Source of the DNA: Candidatus Nitrohelix vancouverensis
GTDB taxonomy: Bacteria > Nitrospinota > Nitrospinia > Nitrospinales > VA-1
NCBI GenBank assembly: GCA_015698305.1
Contig: CP048620.1
Location: 3,122,001-3,186,000 of the forward strand
DNA: 64,000 nt
Direction: 5' to 3'
Positions 26,802 through 34,946 of the stretch are shown piece after piece. The position numbers and the translations under genes are program-made. Positions within the stretch are counted from its first letter, which is position 1; each line of letters opens with the position of its first letter. The notes under the pieces were generated by a model. That model searched no databases. It was not told the DNA's origin and saw only the letters and a list, made by a program, of their open reading frames with translations.

Positions 26802-27697
26802 ATCTGGCAATCACAGGAAACCGAAGCGCGGCGGGCACGCTGGGGAAACTCAGTTCGCGGCATGGGTCGAGAACCCAGAAGAGAAAGACTTCGGCGTCCG
26901 CCAAAAAAACCAATGCGCGCCTTGACTGGAAAGAGAATATAAAATTCCTGTTCAACTGCTTCATGAAAGCGCTGGTGATCGTGATTTTCGGAGCGGGATG
27001 TTTCGCCGGATACAACCTGTTCATGGAGTCTCCCTACTTTAAAGTCGACCGGGTTCATTTTTCAGGACAGGGCGGCATTGACAAATCCGAATTATTGGAA
27101 CTGACCGGCCCCATTGAAGGAGAAAACATATTGATGTTGAACCTGGGCCAGGTCAGCGAACAACTCGCGTCGCACCCGTGGATCAAGCGCGTCTCTGCGC
27201 AACGCGCCTTTCCGCAAAGCGTTCAGATCACCATCGAACGGAGGATTCCTTTTGTTCGAATCCAACTGGAAAAAGTGTATGTGATGGATAATTTTGGCGT
27301 GCTCTTGCAAGAGGATGCGCCTGCATTCAAAAACCTTCCCATCGTTTCCGGCCTGTCTTACAAGGACGCGGCCCCCGGCGACAATGTCGCGACGGAGGAA
27401 ATGATACTGGGATTGAAGACCATGGATTATTTCAACCGACACCCTTATTTTGAGGGCAACCCGATCGTCAAAGCGTCTTTGCAGGGGAACAATCAGATTC
27501 GTTTCATATCCAAAAACGAAAATGTAGCGGTAGCGGCGGCGCTGGATTCCATGTCGGAAAGTTTGCAGAAATTCATGATCGTGCTGGATACGATGGATGA
27601 TGGCGGCAAGGATGTCGAATGGTTCGACCTCTCCTTCACAAATCGCGTCATCGTAAAACATAGAACGGACCCCGCCGCTCCGGGACCTACATCCTAG
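26798..27697 (+). CDS. ftsQ: Cell division protein FtsQ
   Basis: A 299-residue bitopic protein with a basic cytoplasmic tail of about 50 residues, one membrane helix (about 51-70), a POTRA domain (FKVDRVHFSGQGGIDKSELLEL) and the FtsQ/DivIB beta domain (PWIKRVSAQRAFPQSVQITI). It recruits FtsL/FtsB to the division site. The ATG overlaps the ddl stop by four bases. Confidence 0.93.
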   Translation: MNLAITGNRSAAGTLGKLSSRHGSRTQKRKTSASAKKTNARLDWKENIKFLFNCFMKALVIVIFGAGCFAGYNLFMESPYFKVDRVHFSGQGGIDKSELLELTGPIEGENILMLNLGQVSEQLASHPWIKRVSAQRAFPQSVQITIERRIPFVRIQLEKVYVMDNFGVLLQEDAPAFKNLPIVSGLSYKDAAPGDNVATEEMILGLKTMDYFNRHPYFEGNPIVKASLQGNNQIRFISKNENVAVAAALDSMSESLQKFMIVLDTMDDGGKDVEWFDLSFTNRVIVKHRTDPAAPGPTS

Positions 27698-27720
27698 ATT
27701 TATATAGAAGGGGAAACTAA

Positions 27721-28953
27721 ATGGCCAAAAATCATCCTTATCTGGTCGGCCTCGACATAGGCACCACCAAGATCGTTTGCATCATCGGCGAAGCGACGCC
27801 TGAAGGCGATATCGACATCATCGGGCTGGGGCAATACCCGTCCCGGGGACTGCGCAAGGGCGTCGTCGTGAACATCGACGGCACCGTGGAGTCGATCAAA
27901 AGCGCCGTCGAAGAAGCCGAACTGATGGCGGGTTGCGAAATCGATTCCGTGTTCGTGGGCATCGCCGGAGGGCATATCAACAGTCTGAACAGTCACGGCA
28001 TCATCGCCGTCAAGGGCAAGGAAATCGACCAGAGCGACGTCGACCGCGTCATTGAAGCGGCGAAAGCCATCGCCATTCCGCTGGACCGGGAAGTGGTGCA
28101 TGTACTTCCTCAGGAATTCATCGTCGACAATCAGGACGGCATCAAAACGCCGCTTGGCATGGCGGGCGTTCGGCTCGAAGCCAAAGTTCATATCGTGACC
28201 GCGGCGGTGACTTCAGCGCAAAATATCGTCCGTTGCGTGAACAAGGCGGGACTGGAGGTTCAAGACATCGTCCTCGAACAACTGGCGTCGAGCGAATCGG
28301 TCCTCTCCTCCGACGAGAAGGAACTGGGAGCGGCGTTGATTGATATCGGCGGCGGAACTTCCGACCTGGCGATTTTTTATCAGGGCTCGATCAAACACAC
28401 TTCGGTGCTCACAATCGCCGGATCGCAAATGACGAACGATATCGCCATCGGCCTGAGAACGCCGAACGACGAAGCGGAAAAGATAAAACACAATTATGGC
28501 TGCGCGTTGGCTTCGCAAGTCGGCGAAGATGAAATGATCGAAGTCTCCAGCATGGGTGGACGCGAATCCAAAAAAATCTCTCGTCAAATTCTCAGCGAAA
28601 TCATCGAAGCGCGCGCTCGTGAAATGTTCGAAATCCTGAACAACGAAATCACAAGCTCCGGCTTTCGCGAAATCATATCGTCCGGCATCGTCCTGACAGG
28701 CGGCGCCGCTTGCATGCAAGGCATGTCGGAATTGGCAGAAGAAGTTTTTCAACTTCCGGTTCGGGTCGGTTCGCCCGTCCGACTGGGGGGTCTCGTCGAT
28801 GTAGTGAACAATCCAATGTACGCCACAAGCACCGGGCTTTTGCAGTACGGTCTGCGCGCTTACAAAACCGGAACCAATCGCGACCTGAAAGGTCGTCACT
28901 TATTCGATAAAATTTTCAGCCGCATGAAGGATTGGGCTGATGAATTCTTTTAA
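27721..28953 (+). CDS. ftsA: Cell division protein FtsA
   Basis: A 410-residue actin-like ATPase that tethers FtsZ to the membrane. It shows the phosphate-1 loop GLDIGTTKIVC, the 1C-domain region with GIAGGHI, phosphate-2 LIDIGGGTSDLA, the adenosine loop VLTGGAACMQG and a C-terminal amphipathic helix (FDKIFSRMKDWADEFF) for membrane binding. A GAAGGGGAAA ribosome site precedes the ATG. Confidence 0.97.
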   Translation: MAKNHPYLVGLDIGTTKIVCIIGEATPEGDIDIIGLGQYPSRGLRKGVVVNIDGTVESIKSAVEEAELMAGCEIDSVFVGIAGGHINSLNSHGIIAVKGKEIDQSDVDRVIEAAKAIAIPLDREVVHVLPQEFIVDNQDGIKTPLGMAGVRLEAKVHIVTAAVTSAQNIVRCVNKAGLEVQDIVLEQLASSESVLSSDEKELGAALIDIGGGTSDLAIFYQGSIKHTSVLTIAGSQMTNDIAIGLRTPNDEAEKIKHNYGCALASQVGEDEMIEVSSMGGRESKKISRQILSEIIEARAREMFEILNNEITSSGFREIISSGIVLTGGAACMQGMSELAEEVFQLPVRVGSPVRLGGLVDVVNNPMYATSTGLLQYGLRAYKTGTNRDLKGRHLFDKIFSRMKDWADEFF

Positions 28954-28974
28954 TCAACCTGGGAGGGTATTTTT

Positions 28975-30141
28975 ATGGCTTTGATAGAATTTGAACACGA
29001 AAACAATTACTCCGCCTGCATCAAGGTAGTGGGAATCGGCGGAGGCGGCACCAACGCCGTCAACTCAATGGTTCGGGATAACATCCGGGGCGTTGAATTT
29101 CTCGTCGCCAACACCGACGTGCAGTCGCTGGAAGCGTCGGATTGCCCTGGAAAGATTCAGGTCGGACTGGAACTGACGCGCGGACTCGGCGCTGGCTCCA
29201 ACCCCGAAGTGGGACAACGGGCTGCGCTGGAAAGCGAAGATCAGATTCGCGAAGCGCTGGAAGGCGCGGACATGGTCTTCATCACCGCAGGCATGGGCGG
29301 CGGCACCGGTACCGGCGGCGCGCCCATCATTTCAAGAATCGCAAAGGAAACCGGCGCGTTAACGGTCGGCGTGGTGACCAAGCCCTTCAGCTTTGAAGGC
29401 AAACGTCGCATCCTTCAGGCGGAGGCTGGCATTCGGGAATTACAGGAGGCTGTGGATACGCTGATCGTCATCCCCAATCAAAAATTGCTCAGCTTCGTCG
29501 GCAAGCAAACTTCGCTCACCGGAGCCTTCGGCATTGTCGACGACGTGCTGAAACAGGCGGTGTGCAGTATCTCTGATCTGATCGTGATTCCGGGTCTGAT
29601 CAACCTCGACTTCGCGGACGTGCGCGCCATCATGTGCGATATGGGCAAAGCGCTGATGGGAAGCGGAACCGCCGCAGGGGAGAATCGCGCGGTGGAAGCG
29701 GCTCAAAAAGCCATCTCCAGCCCGCTTCTGGATGAAGCGACGGTGGAAGGCGCTCGCGGGATTTTGATCAACGTGACCGGCGGCGAGGACATGACGCTAC
29801 TGGAAGTGAACGAGGCGTCGACCTTGATCCAGAAAAGCGCGCATGAAGATGCGCATATCATCTTTGGATCGGTCATCGACAATACGCTGGACGGGCAAAT
29901 GCGCGTGACGGTGATTGCGACGGGATTTGAGCAGAATAAAAAATCGGAATCGACGGTGGAACCGGCTAAGGAAGAACCTCAATCCATCGAAAAAGCCTCA
30001 GAAGCAAAGGTCGATCGCTCGATTCCTTACAAACATCTGAAGAGTCTGGTCAATGCGATGAAAGAAGAGAATCCGGAAGAGTTTCCGCCCATGGCGGTCA
30101 ACTTTGACATCCCGACCTTCTTGAGAAAACACGCGGACTGA
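28975..30141 (+). CDS. ftsZ: Cell division GTPase FtsZ
   Basis: A 388-residue tubulin homologue that builds the division ring. It has the nucleotide loop [11 protein letters not shown] (residues 20-30), the tubulin signature GGGTGTGG near 107-114 and the T7-loop region NLDFADV. After a polar linker, the C-terminal peptide FDIPTFLRK binds FtsA. A GGGAGGG ribosome site sits upstream. It is the last gene of the cluster and is followed by a strong terminator. Confidence 0.98.
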   Translation: MALIEFEHENNYSACIKVVGIGGGGTNAVNSMVRDNIRGVEFLVANTDVQSLEASDCPGKIQVGLELTRGLGAGSNPEVGQRAALESEDQIREALEGADMVFITAGMGGGTGTGGAPIISRIAKETGALTVGVVTKPFSFEGKRRILQAEAGIRELQEAVDTLIVIPNQKLLSFVGKQTSLTGAFGIVDDVLKQAVCSISDLIVIPGLINLDFADVRAIMCDMGKALMGSGTAAGENRAVEAAQKAISSPLLDEATVEGARGILINVTGGEDMTLLEVNEASTLIQKSAHEDAHIIFGSVIDNTLDGQMRVTVIATGFEQNKKSESTVEPAKEEPQSIEKASEAKVDRSIPYKHLKSLVNAMKEENPEEFPPMAVNFDIPTFLRKHAD

Positions 30142-30184
30142 GCAATCACAACCCCTCCCAGGTCAGTGGTTCAGTCCAAACATC

Positions 30185-30234
30185 TCCTCCTGGCCGTCAG
30201 CCCTTCGGGTTGGCCGGTTCAGGAGGATTTTTTT
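30185..30234 (+). terminator. Intrinsic terminator of the dcw cluster
   Basis: TCCTCCTG (30185-30192) pairs with CAGGAGGA (30220-30227), with an inner GGCC/GGCC pairing and a CCC-TTC-GGG tip, and is followed by seven T residues (30228-30234). It lies 44 bases after ftsZ. The element overlaps the last codons and stop (30197) of the convergent hydroxylase-type gene, so it is also coding on the other strand. Confidence 0.85.
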
Positions 30235-30973
30235 CGCCCTCCTGCAAGGCGCTCTGCCCCGTCAACTCAGCCACCCAGGGAAAGCGCTCGTATTCCGCGC
30301 CAACGTAACCCAGATTGAAAACCGTAGGACTTCTGGGAATGTCTCCCGCTCCGGCGTAAAAGGTGCCGAGCAAATGATCCCACCAAAAATTGGTGATCCC
30401 GTAATTGCCGTTTTCATTATGGAAATGGTGGGCCATGTGCAATTTTTTCATTTTCTTAAGCGTCGGCGACTTCGGAACATAAGCCAAATGCTGAATACAG
30501 TGGCAGAACTCATAAAAACAGGTCACCAGCATTCCCATCGTGAGCGCCGCGACGGCTCCGTTGAGTCCGCCGATCAAGCCGCCCACCGGCAGAGTGATCA
30601 TCAATATTGTGGGAAGCGTGGTGGGTAGCGCGCCAAACAAAACTTCAAGATCGTTCGGGTCGCGATGGTGATCAAAATGAATACGTTTCCATAAAGAAGC
30701 GGTGCGCGGCGATTTGTAAAGGAAACTGCCATGCAGAACAAAACGATGAAGCAGGTACCAAGACAAGGCGTAGGCCATCGGAGTCACCGCGACTGCGATG
30801 ACTACAGGAAGCCAGTCTTTCGTCATCACAACCGTAAAGACGGCGCCTGTCAGCGCAAAGAACAGATACGCGCGTATCGCAGGATAACTGAAGTAAGCCT
30901 CCACCAGATCGGAGAAGCTCATCCGATCCAGATAATGTTTTCGTCCATCCCACAACTTAGAGCCAAAAAACAA
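30197..30973 (-). CDS. Fatty acid hydroxylase/sterol desaturase superfamily membrane protein
   Basis: A 258-residue integral membrane protein with the eight-histidine di-iron pattern: HRFVLHG, HFDHHRDP, a further His in CHCIQH, and HMAHHFHNENGNYG. About four membrane helices lie in the first 160 residues. Members hydroxylate or desaturate lipids such as carotenoids, sphingolipids or hopanoid-type substrates; which one cannot be told. The TTG start at 30973 has an AGGGGGG ribosome site; an in-frame ATG at 30922 is the alternative. The 3' end overlaps the ftsZ terminator. Confidence 0.85.
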   Translation of the reverse strand: MFFGSKLWDGRKHYLDRMSFSDLVEAYFSYPAIRAYLFFALTGAVFTVVMTKDWLPVVIAVAVTPMAYALSWYLLHRFVLHGSFLYKSPRTASLWKRIHFDHHRDPNDLEVLFGALPTTLPTILMITLPVGGLIGGLNGAVAALTMGMLVTCFYEFCHCIQHLAYVPKSPTLKKMKKLHMAHHFHNENGNYGITNFWWDHLLGTFYAGAGDIPRSPTVFNLGYVGAEYERFPWVAELTGQSALQEGEKNPPEPANPKG

Positions 30974-30995
30974 TCCCGCCCCCCTTCAACATTTT

Positions 30996-31802
30996 TTAAT
31001 GTTCGTTCACGCCCCAATCATAGTCCAGATAATCGATTGAAACGTCTTTCTGATTAATAAAAGACCGCTCTTTCGGCGGCAGATAAGCGCCTATAAAAGC
31101 GCGAACCCCGCCCTTCGCGTCAAAGTCTTCCTCAAACCATTTGAAGATGGAAGACACATATATTTTACGTTGCTTGCGGTCGATCTTCAGACCTTTTTTC
31201 TCATTGCCAAGAAACAGCGCCGTCTGCCGTTCCAACTGCTGGTTCAAACTCTCGGCAGTGTAGGCTTCCATAGCAAGATCCGGGCAACTGACCGAAGCGC
31301 AAACGATAGCGACATGAATGCGCGGCTCTCCCATTTTGCGGAGAATCTCATGCTCGACGTCATTGAGCGTGTATTCTTTTCCGCCCACGATCCCGGCGGG
31401 ACGATTCCATACGGATTTAAAAATACTCCCGATGTCTCGAATACTGTCCAGCGGGTGATGATCCACGATCATTTTCACCGCGAGGATATTGTAGACGTTG
31501 ATCCAGAACGCAAGCGCCGGATCGCCCTGTTTAATGGACGACAGATTCGCCGTTTTCAGACGACTTAAAAGTTGCTCGAACTTTTCGTCGCCCTTCAAAC
31601 CGCCGTAGTCAACCGTGTAAAGAGAGATGCCGCGAATGCTTCCCGGCTTCACCCTCTGCTTCAGAATCTGGTCCCAATCGGAAAAATCAAAGGCCCATGA
31701 CGTTGAAACCAAAACGCACCAGAACGCCAGGGTCAACGATAGCACAAATATTTTTGATACGTCAGATCGCATTGCATCTCTTTGACAAATTCGCTTTTTC
31801 AT
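30996..31802 (-). CDS. DUF547 domain secreted protein
   Basis: A 268-residue protein with an N-terminal export signal ending near STSWAFDF (residue 38). The conserved DUF547 body includes FWINVYNILAVKMIVDHHP, GGKEYTLNDVEHEILR, PRIHVAIVCASVSCPDL and the late IFKWFEEDF. The function of the family is not established; a thiol- or hydrolase-like periplasmic role has been suggested from the conserved His and Cys. An in-frame ATG ten codons later (31772) gives a more standard signal peptide. It lies 22 bases ahead of the hydroxylase-type gene on the same strand, so the two may be co-transcribed. Confidence 0.82.
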   Translation of the reverse strand: MKKRICQRDAMRSDVSKIFVLSLTLAFWCVLVSTSWAFDFSDWDQILKQRVKPGSIRGISLYTVDYGGLKGDEKFEQLLSRLKTANLSSIKQGDPALAFWINVYNILAVKMIVDHHPLDSIRDIGSIFKSVWNRPAGIVGGKEYTLNDVEHEILRKMGEPRIHVAIVCASVSCPDLAMEAYTAESLNQQLERQTALFLGNEKKGLKIDRKQRKIYVSSIFKWFEEDFDAKGGVRAFIGAYLPPKERSFINQKDVSIDYLDYDWGVNEH

Positions 31803-31854
31803 GAATAGAATACCCCACTTATTTTAGACTCGAAGATTTTTTTAGGCCCTCTAT

Positions 31855-31876
31855 TAAGATTCATCTAAGATTCATC
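31855..31876. repeat. Tandem 11 bp direct repeat, response-regulator-box-like
   Basis: TAAGATTCATC occurs twice head to tail (31855-31865 and 31866-31876) in the divergent gap between the DUF547 gene and the HAD phosphatase gene. Perfect 11-base tandem repeats containing TAAG are the usual form of binding sites for OmpR/PmrA-type response regulators. A TATAAT hexamer lies 65 bases downstream on the plus strand, and TAAAAT lies downstream on the minus strand. Which gene is controlled is unclear. Confidence 0.5.
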
Positions 31877-32009
31877 GCGCCAGACGGTAAATTATCGCGC
31901 GGACCGCATGATTAGATATTCCCTTAAAATTTCTTTTTAGTATAATTTTGGCGCAAGCCCTTACACACAAAGCGCTCCCAAATCGTTCAATCCCTCAAAA
32001 TAATAAATC

Positions 32010-32900
32010 ATGAATAACGATAGCAACACTCGCCCGGAAGACTGCCTGTTCATCTCGGACCTGGACGGCACATTGCTCGACCCAAGCGGCTCCATCTCGC
32101 AAAACAGCATACAACGCTTGAACCGCCTGATCGATTGCGGCATGCAGTTCACCATCGCAACGGCGCGAAGCCATGAATCCGCATTCGCCATATTGGAAGG
32201 GCTGAAACTCAAAGTCCCCGCCGTATTATTCAACGGCGTCTTTTTAACGGATTTTTCATCCGGGAAAGACATCATCGCTTCCGCCTTCATTGAACAAAGC
32301 ATCGTGTCCGATATGTTGCAATGCGTCCGCCCTCTCGAGCTCGACCCGTTCATCTACACGGTGTCGGACCAGCATCGCCTCTATTACAGAAATCCTTCGA
32401 ACGCCGGATCGCAGGCCTATTTCGAAAGTTTAAAAGGCGATGTACGTTTAAAATACACCGCTGATTTTGACATCGCTTCGGAAGAAAAGATATCCGGCTT
32501 CCTCCTCATTGCCGATCAGAAAACATTGGAACCCGTTTATGTGGAGCTGAAGGCGAAACACCCGGACGACCTCAGCCTCTATTTCGCGCAGGACATCTCG
32601 AACCCCGACTTCTACTGGCTCCAGACTTATAATAAAGAAGCTACCAAGGGTCGCATGGTGACAAAACTGGCGGCGCACGAGCAAATTCCTCTTGAGCGCG
32701 TTGTCGTGTTCGGCGACTATCTCAACGATCTGGATATGTTTCGCATTGCAGGAAAAGCGGTTGCGATGGGCAACGCCCTGCCGGAGGTAAAGGCGGCGGC
32801 GCATGAAGTCATTGGCAATAACGCCGATCTTGCCGTCATCAATTATCTCGAATCGTTACCCTGGGCCAAGTCTCCGTTGTCAAAAGCGTTATCTGACTGA
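32010..32900 (+). CDS. HAD-superfamily phosphatase, Cof type
   Basis: A 296-residue HAD hydrolase of the Cof/YidA class with a C2B-type cap. Motif I is DLDGTLLD (Asp17 nucleophile, Asp19), motif II lies near FTIATARS, the motif III lysine is in KEATKGRMV, and motif IV is VVVFGDYLNDLDMF. Members dephosphorylate sugar phosphates, flavin precursors or other small molecules; the substrate is not evident. No clear ribosome site precedes the ATG. A TATAAT at 31941-31946 could be its -10 box. Confidence 0.9.
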   Translation: MNNDSNTRPEDCLFISDLDGTLLDPSGSISQNSIQRLNRLIDCGMQFTIATARSHESAFAILEGLKLKVPAVLFNGVFLTDFSSGKDIIASAFIEQSIVSDMLQCVRPLELDPFIYTVSDQHRLYYRNPSNAGSQAYFESLKGDVRLKYTADFDIASEEKISGFLLIADQKTLEPVYVELKAKHPDDLSLYFAQDISNPDFYWLQTYNKEATKGRMVTKLAAHEQIPLERVVVFGDYLNDLDMFRIAGKAVAMGNALPEVKAAAHEVIGNNADLAVINYLESLPWAKSPLSKALSD

Positions 32901-32906
32901 TATAAT
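32877..32906 (+). promoter_or_regulatory. Promoter for the parvulin gene
   Basis: TTGTCA (32877-32882), 18 bases, then a perfect TATAAT (32901-32906) preceded by TGA (extended -10). It overlaps the end of the HAD gene and would start transcription about 35 bases before the parvulin ATG. Confidence 0.65.
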
Positions 32907-32946
32907 CGTTCATTATAGAATACTAACTCATAAGCCCCGGCACGCC

Positions 32947-33546
32947 ATGTCTGACAAAGAATTTCCAGAAGAGTCCAAAGACACCGTCTACGAGAGAGAC
33001 AAAACGGCCAAAGAACCTGTCGTTCCAGCCCCCTCTGCGCCGGTCAAACCGAAGCCTAAACCGCGCAAGGTATTCGTCGCCAAGAAAGTCAAACTGGACA
33101 AACCGATGGAGCGGCGCGTCCGCCATATCCTCATCTCCACAAAAGAAGCGGCGGCCATGTTCAGAGACACCCTGCTGGAATTTCAAAAAGAATTGGCGGA
33201 GAAACCGTCGGAGGAAGCGGAAAAAGAATACGAGGATTGGAAAAAACTGGAAAACCTGTTCTCCCGTCTGGCTAAAAAATACAGTTGTTGCACGACCAAA
33301 ACCATCGGCGGAAGTCTGGACTGGATTTACAAAGACATGCCTATTTCAGAACATATGAACGTGTTGAACCCTGAACTGGTCGAAGCCATCATGGAAGCGG
33401 ACACGTCTACAATTCCCGAACCGGTTAAATCACCGTCGGGCTACCACCTCATCATGATCTGCGAAACGCAGATCCACACGCCGCGCGTTAAAAACACCGG
33501 GCCTTCCGGGCCAACGACCAAATCCATCCCCGGAGTTCCTAACTGA
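32947..33546 (+). CDS. Cytosolic parvulin-type (PpiC) peptidyl-prolyl isomerase
   Basis: A 199-residue protein. Residues 1-55 are a charged, Pro/Lys-rich tail, and a parvulin domain follows (ERRVRHILIST at about 56-66; the long helix with LFSRLAKKYSC; GGSLDWI; SPSGYHLIMI near 163). Most bacterial PpiC proteins are exported chaperones, but this one has no signal peptide or membrane helix. The start at 32947 follows a strong promoter; the upstream in-frame extension to 32803 lies inside the HAD gene and is rejected. It may isomerise cytoplasmic clients. Confidence 0.82.
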   Translation: MSDKEFPEESKDTVYERDKTAKEPVVPAPSAPVKPKPKPRKVFVAKKVKLDKPMERRVRHILISTKEAAAMFRDTLLEFQKELAEKPSEEAEKEYEDWKKLENLFSRLAKKYSCCTTKTIGGSLDWIYKDMPISEHMNVLNPELVEAIMEADTSTIPEPVKSPSGYHLIMICETQIHTPRVKNTGPSGPTTKSIPGVPN

Positions 33547-33553
33547 CGAGGGA

Positions 33554-33841
33554 TTAGAAGCTGACGTCTTTCCCCAACTGGTTTTTAAGGATCATCTCTG
33601 CAGGGGTGAGGTATTTCTTTTCATTATTGCAGGGTTTGCAACAGGGAACCACATTGCCTTTGGAACTGGAGCCGCCGCGCGACACCGGAACCAGATGGTC
33701 CATAGTCAACTCCGTACGATCAAATATTTTTCCGCAAAAATGGCATTCGCCGCGGGCCAGCAAATTTTGCCACCATTGCGTCTTTTTCAGTTTCTTCGCT
33801 TTCTCGCGCTCCCGGCGGTAGGCGCTGTCCTGAGCATCCAT
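33554..33841 (-). CDS. Small HNH endonuclease
   Basis: A 95-residue protein with a complete HNH/zinc unit: Cys33-x2-Cys36, the DHLVPVSRGG core with His49, Asn63, and Cys68-x2-Cys71-Asn72. The N-terminus is very basic, which suits DNA contact. HNH proteins of this size and type (HNH_5-like) are free-standing nucleases of mostly unknown role. It starts one base after the DUF1566 gene on the same strand, and its 3' end converges on the parvulin gene. Confidence 0.88.
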   Translation of the reverse strand: MDAQDSAYRREREKAKKLKKTQWWQNLLARGECHFCGKIFDRTELTMDHLVPVSRGGSSSKGNVVPCCKPCNNEKKYLTPAEMILKNQLGKDVSF

Positions 33842-33842
33842 C

Positions 33843-34310
33843 TCAGGCGCCCGCCGCGATAGAAGCCCACTGTGCGCCCAGCATCACTTCAATATTACCC
33901 TGCCCTCGCACCGCGCGCACGCAACCGGAAATACTGCCGCGCGGATACCAGTGCATGTCGCCGCGATCAAACTCAAATCCCAGGGCGGCGGAAAGTCGGG
34001 TTTCCCGCGTCCAGAAACAACTCCCGTAACTGAACTCAAAAATAGGGTCGATATGAAGAATGAAGGTTTTACCGCGCGACTGAAAGGGTTTTGCAATCTC
34101 ATACAAACTCTGAATCTCCCAGCGCGAGGGCAGGCGCCAATCGCTCCAGCCGCCTTCTTTGGTTTCGTTCAACCTGTCGATGTATTCGTTGGCGTCGTAC
34201 CAGCTGAAATAAGCCCCCTTCTCCGGGTAGGAATAGGCCTCCTGCCACATCAAACCGGTGATTTGGTCCGTGATAGTGCCGTTTCCATTATCTATAAATC
34301 GTTCTGCCAT
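33843..34310 (-). CDS. DUF1566 domain protein
   Basis: A 155-residue protein with the Lcl-C/DUF1566 pattern: RFIDNGNGTITDQITGLMW at the N-terminus, WSDWRLPSRWEIQSL in the middle and CVRAVRG near the C-terminus. The domain is found in surface, phage-tail and formylglycine-like folds; no catalytic role is known. There is no signal peptide. ATG 34310 is preferred because the conserved block starts there; the frame extends ten codons to a TTG. It is paired with the HNH nuclease one base downstream. Confidence 0.8.
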   Translation of the reverse strand: MAERFIDNGNGTITDQITGLMWQEAYSYPEKGAYFSWYDANEYIDRLNETKEGGWSDWRLPSRWEIQSLYEIAKPFQSRGKTFILHIDPIFEFSYGSCFWTRETRLSAALGFEFDRGDMHWYPRGSISGCVRAVRGQGNIEVMLGAQWASIAAGA

Positions 34311-34474
34311 GAGTGGTCCATGTAAGTGAAACGTTATCAAAATTTTATTTTAACGGGACTTCTTCTCCCGGGCAAGCCTTCTTAGCTGATTCGCCAATCA
34401 TCCACCCCTTAAGTTCTTCACAATCCTGCCGTTAAATTATTACAACCAAAAAACAACACACTCAGGAAACGTCT

Positions 34475-34936
34475 ATGGTCGGCATGATTCGAACAGTCAC
34501 GGCTTATTGCTTCTCACCCCTTCTGGTCGTCTATTTTCTATTGTTTTTACTGGTCTCGGTTCCTCATGCCTCGGATGAAATCGACATTCGGCAGGCGGAC
34601 GCGCTGAATCACCAGGTCATGGAATTGTATCGGGCGGGATCGTACTCGAAGGCAGTCCCTCTGGCGGTGAACGCATTAGAAATGAGGAAGGAAATTCTCG
34701 GTCCGACGCATCCCAATGTGGCAGTCAGCATGAACAACCTCGCTCTGCTGTATGTCAGCCTGGGTCGTTACCAGCAAGCCGAGCGGCTTTACTTAAAAGC
34801 GCTGAAAATTTTTCAGATGCATCTGAGCATGGAACACGAGCACGTTTCAGCGACGCTCAAAAATCTGGAAGCGCTGTACAAAGCCCTCGATGAAGGCGAA
34901 AAGGAACGCGACTCGAAAACCGTTCTGATGGTTTGA
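34475..34936 (+). CDS. Exported tetratricopeptide repeat protein
   Basis: A 153-residue protein with a signal peptide or anchor (about residues 12-31) and about two TPR units of the kinesin-light-chain type. One covers residues about 45-75, followed by HPNVAVSMNNLALLYVSLGRYQQAERLYLKALKIF-like helices (the second unit, about 80-115) and a third partial helix pair. TPRs act as protein-binding scaffolds; the partner is unknown. An AGGAAA ribosome site precedes the ATG. The 3' end is ten bases from the convergent HDOD gene. Confidence 0.82.
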   Translation: MVGMIRTVTAYCFSPLLVVYFLLFLLVSVPHASDEIDIRQADALNHQVMELYRAGSYSKAVPLAVNALEMRKEILGPTHPNVAVSMNNLALLYVSLGRYQQAERLYLKALKIFQMHLSMEHEHVSATLKNLEALYKALDEGEKERDSKTVLMV

Positions 34937-34946
34937 TCGCTAGCGG

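Noticed and set aside
33554-34310. Insertion sequence or intron carrying the HNH gene
   Set aside because: No terminal repeats, target duplications or intron-like structure flank the pair.
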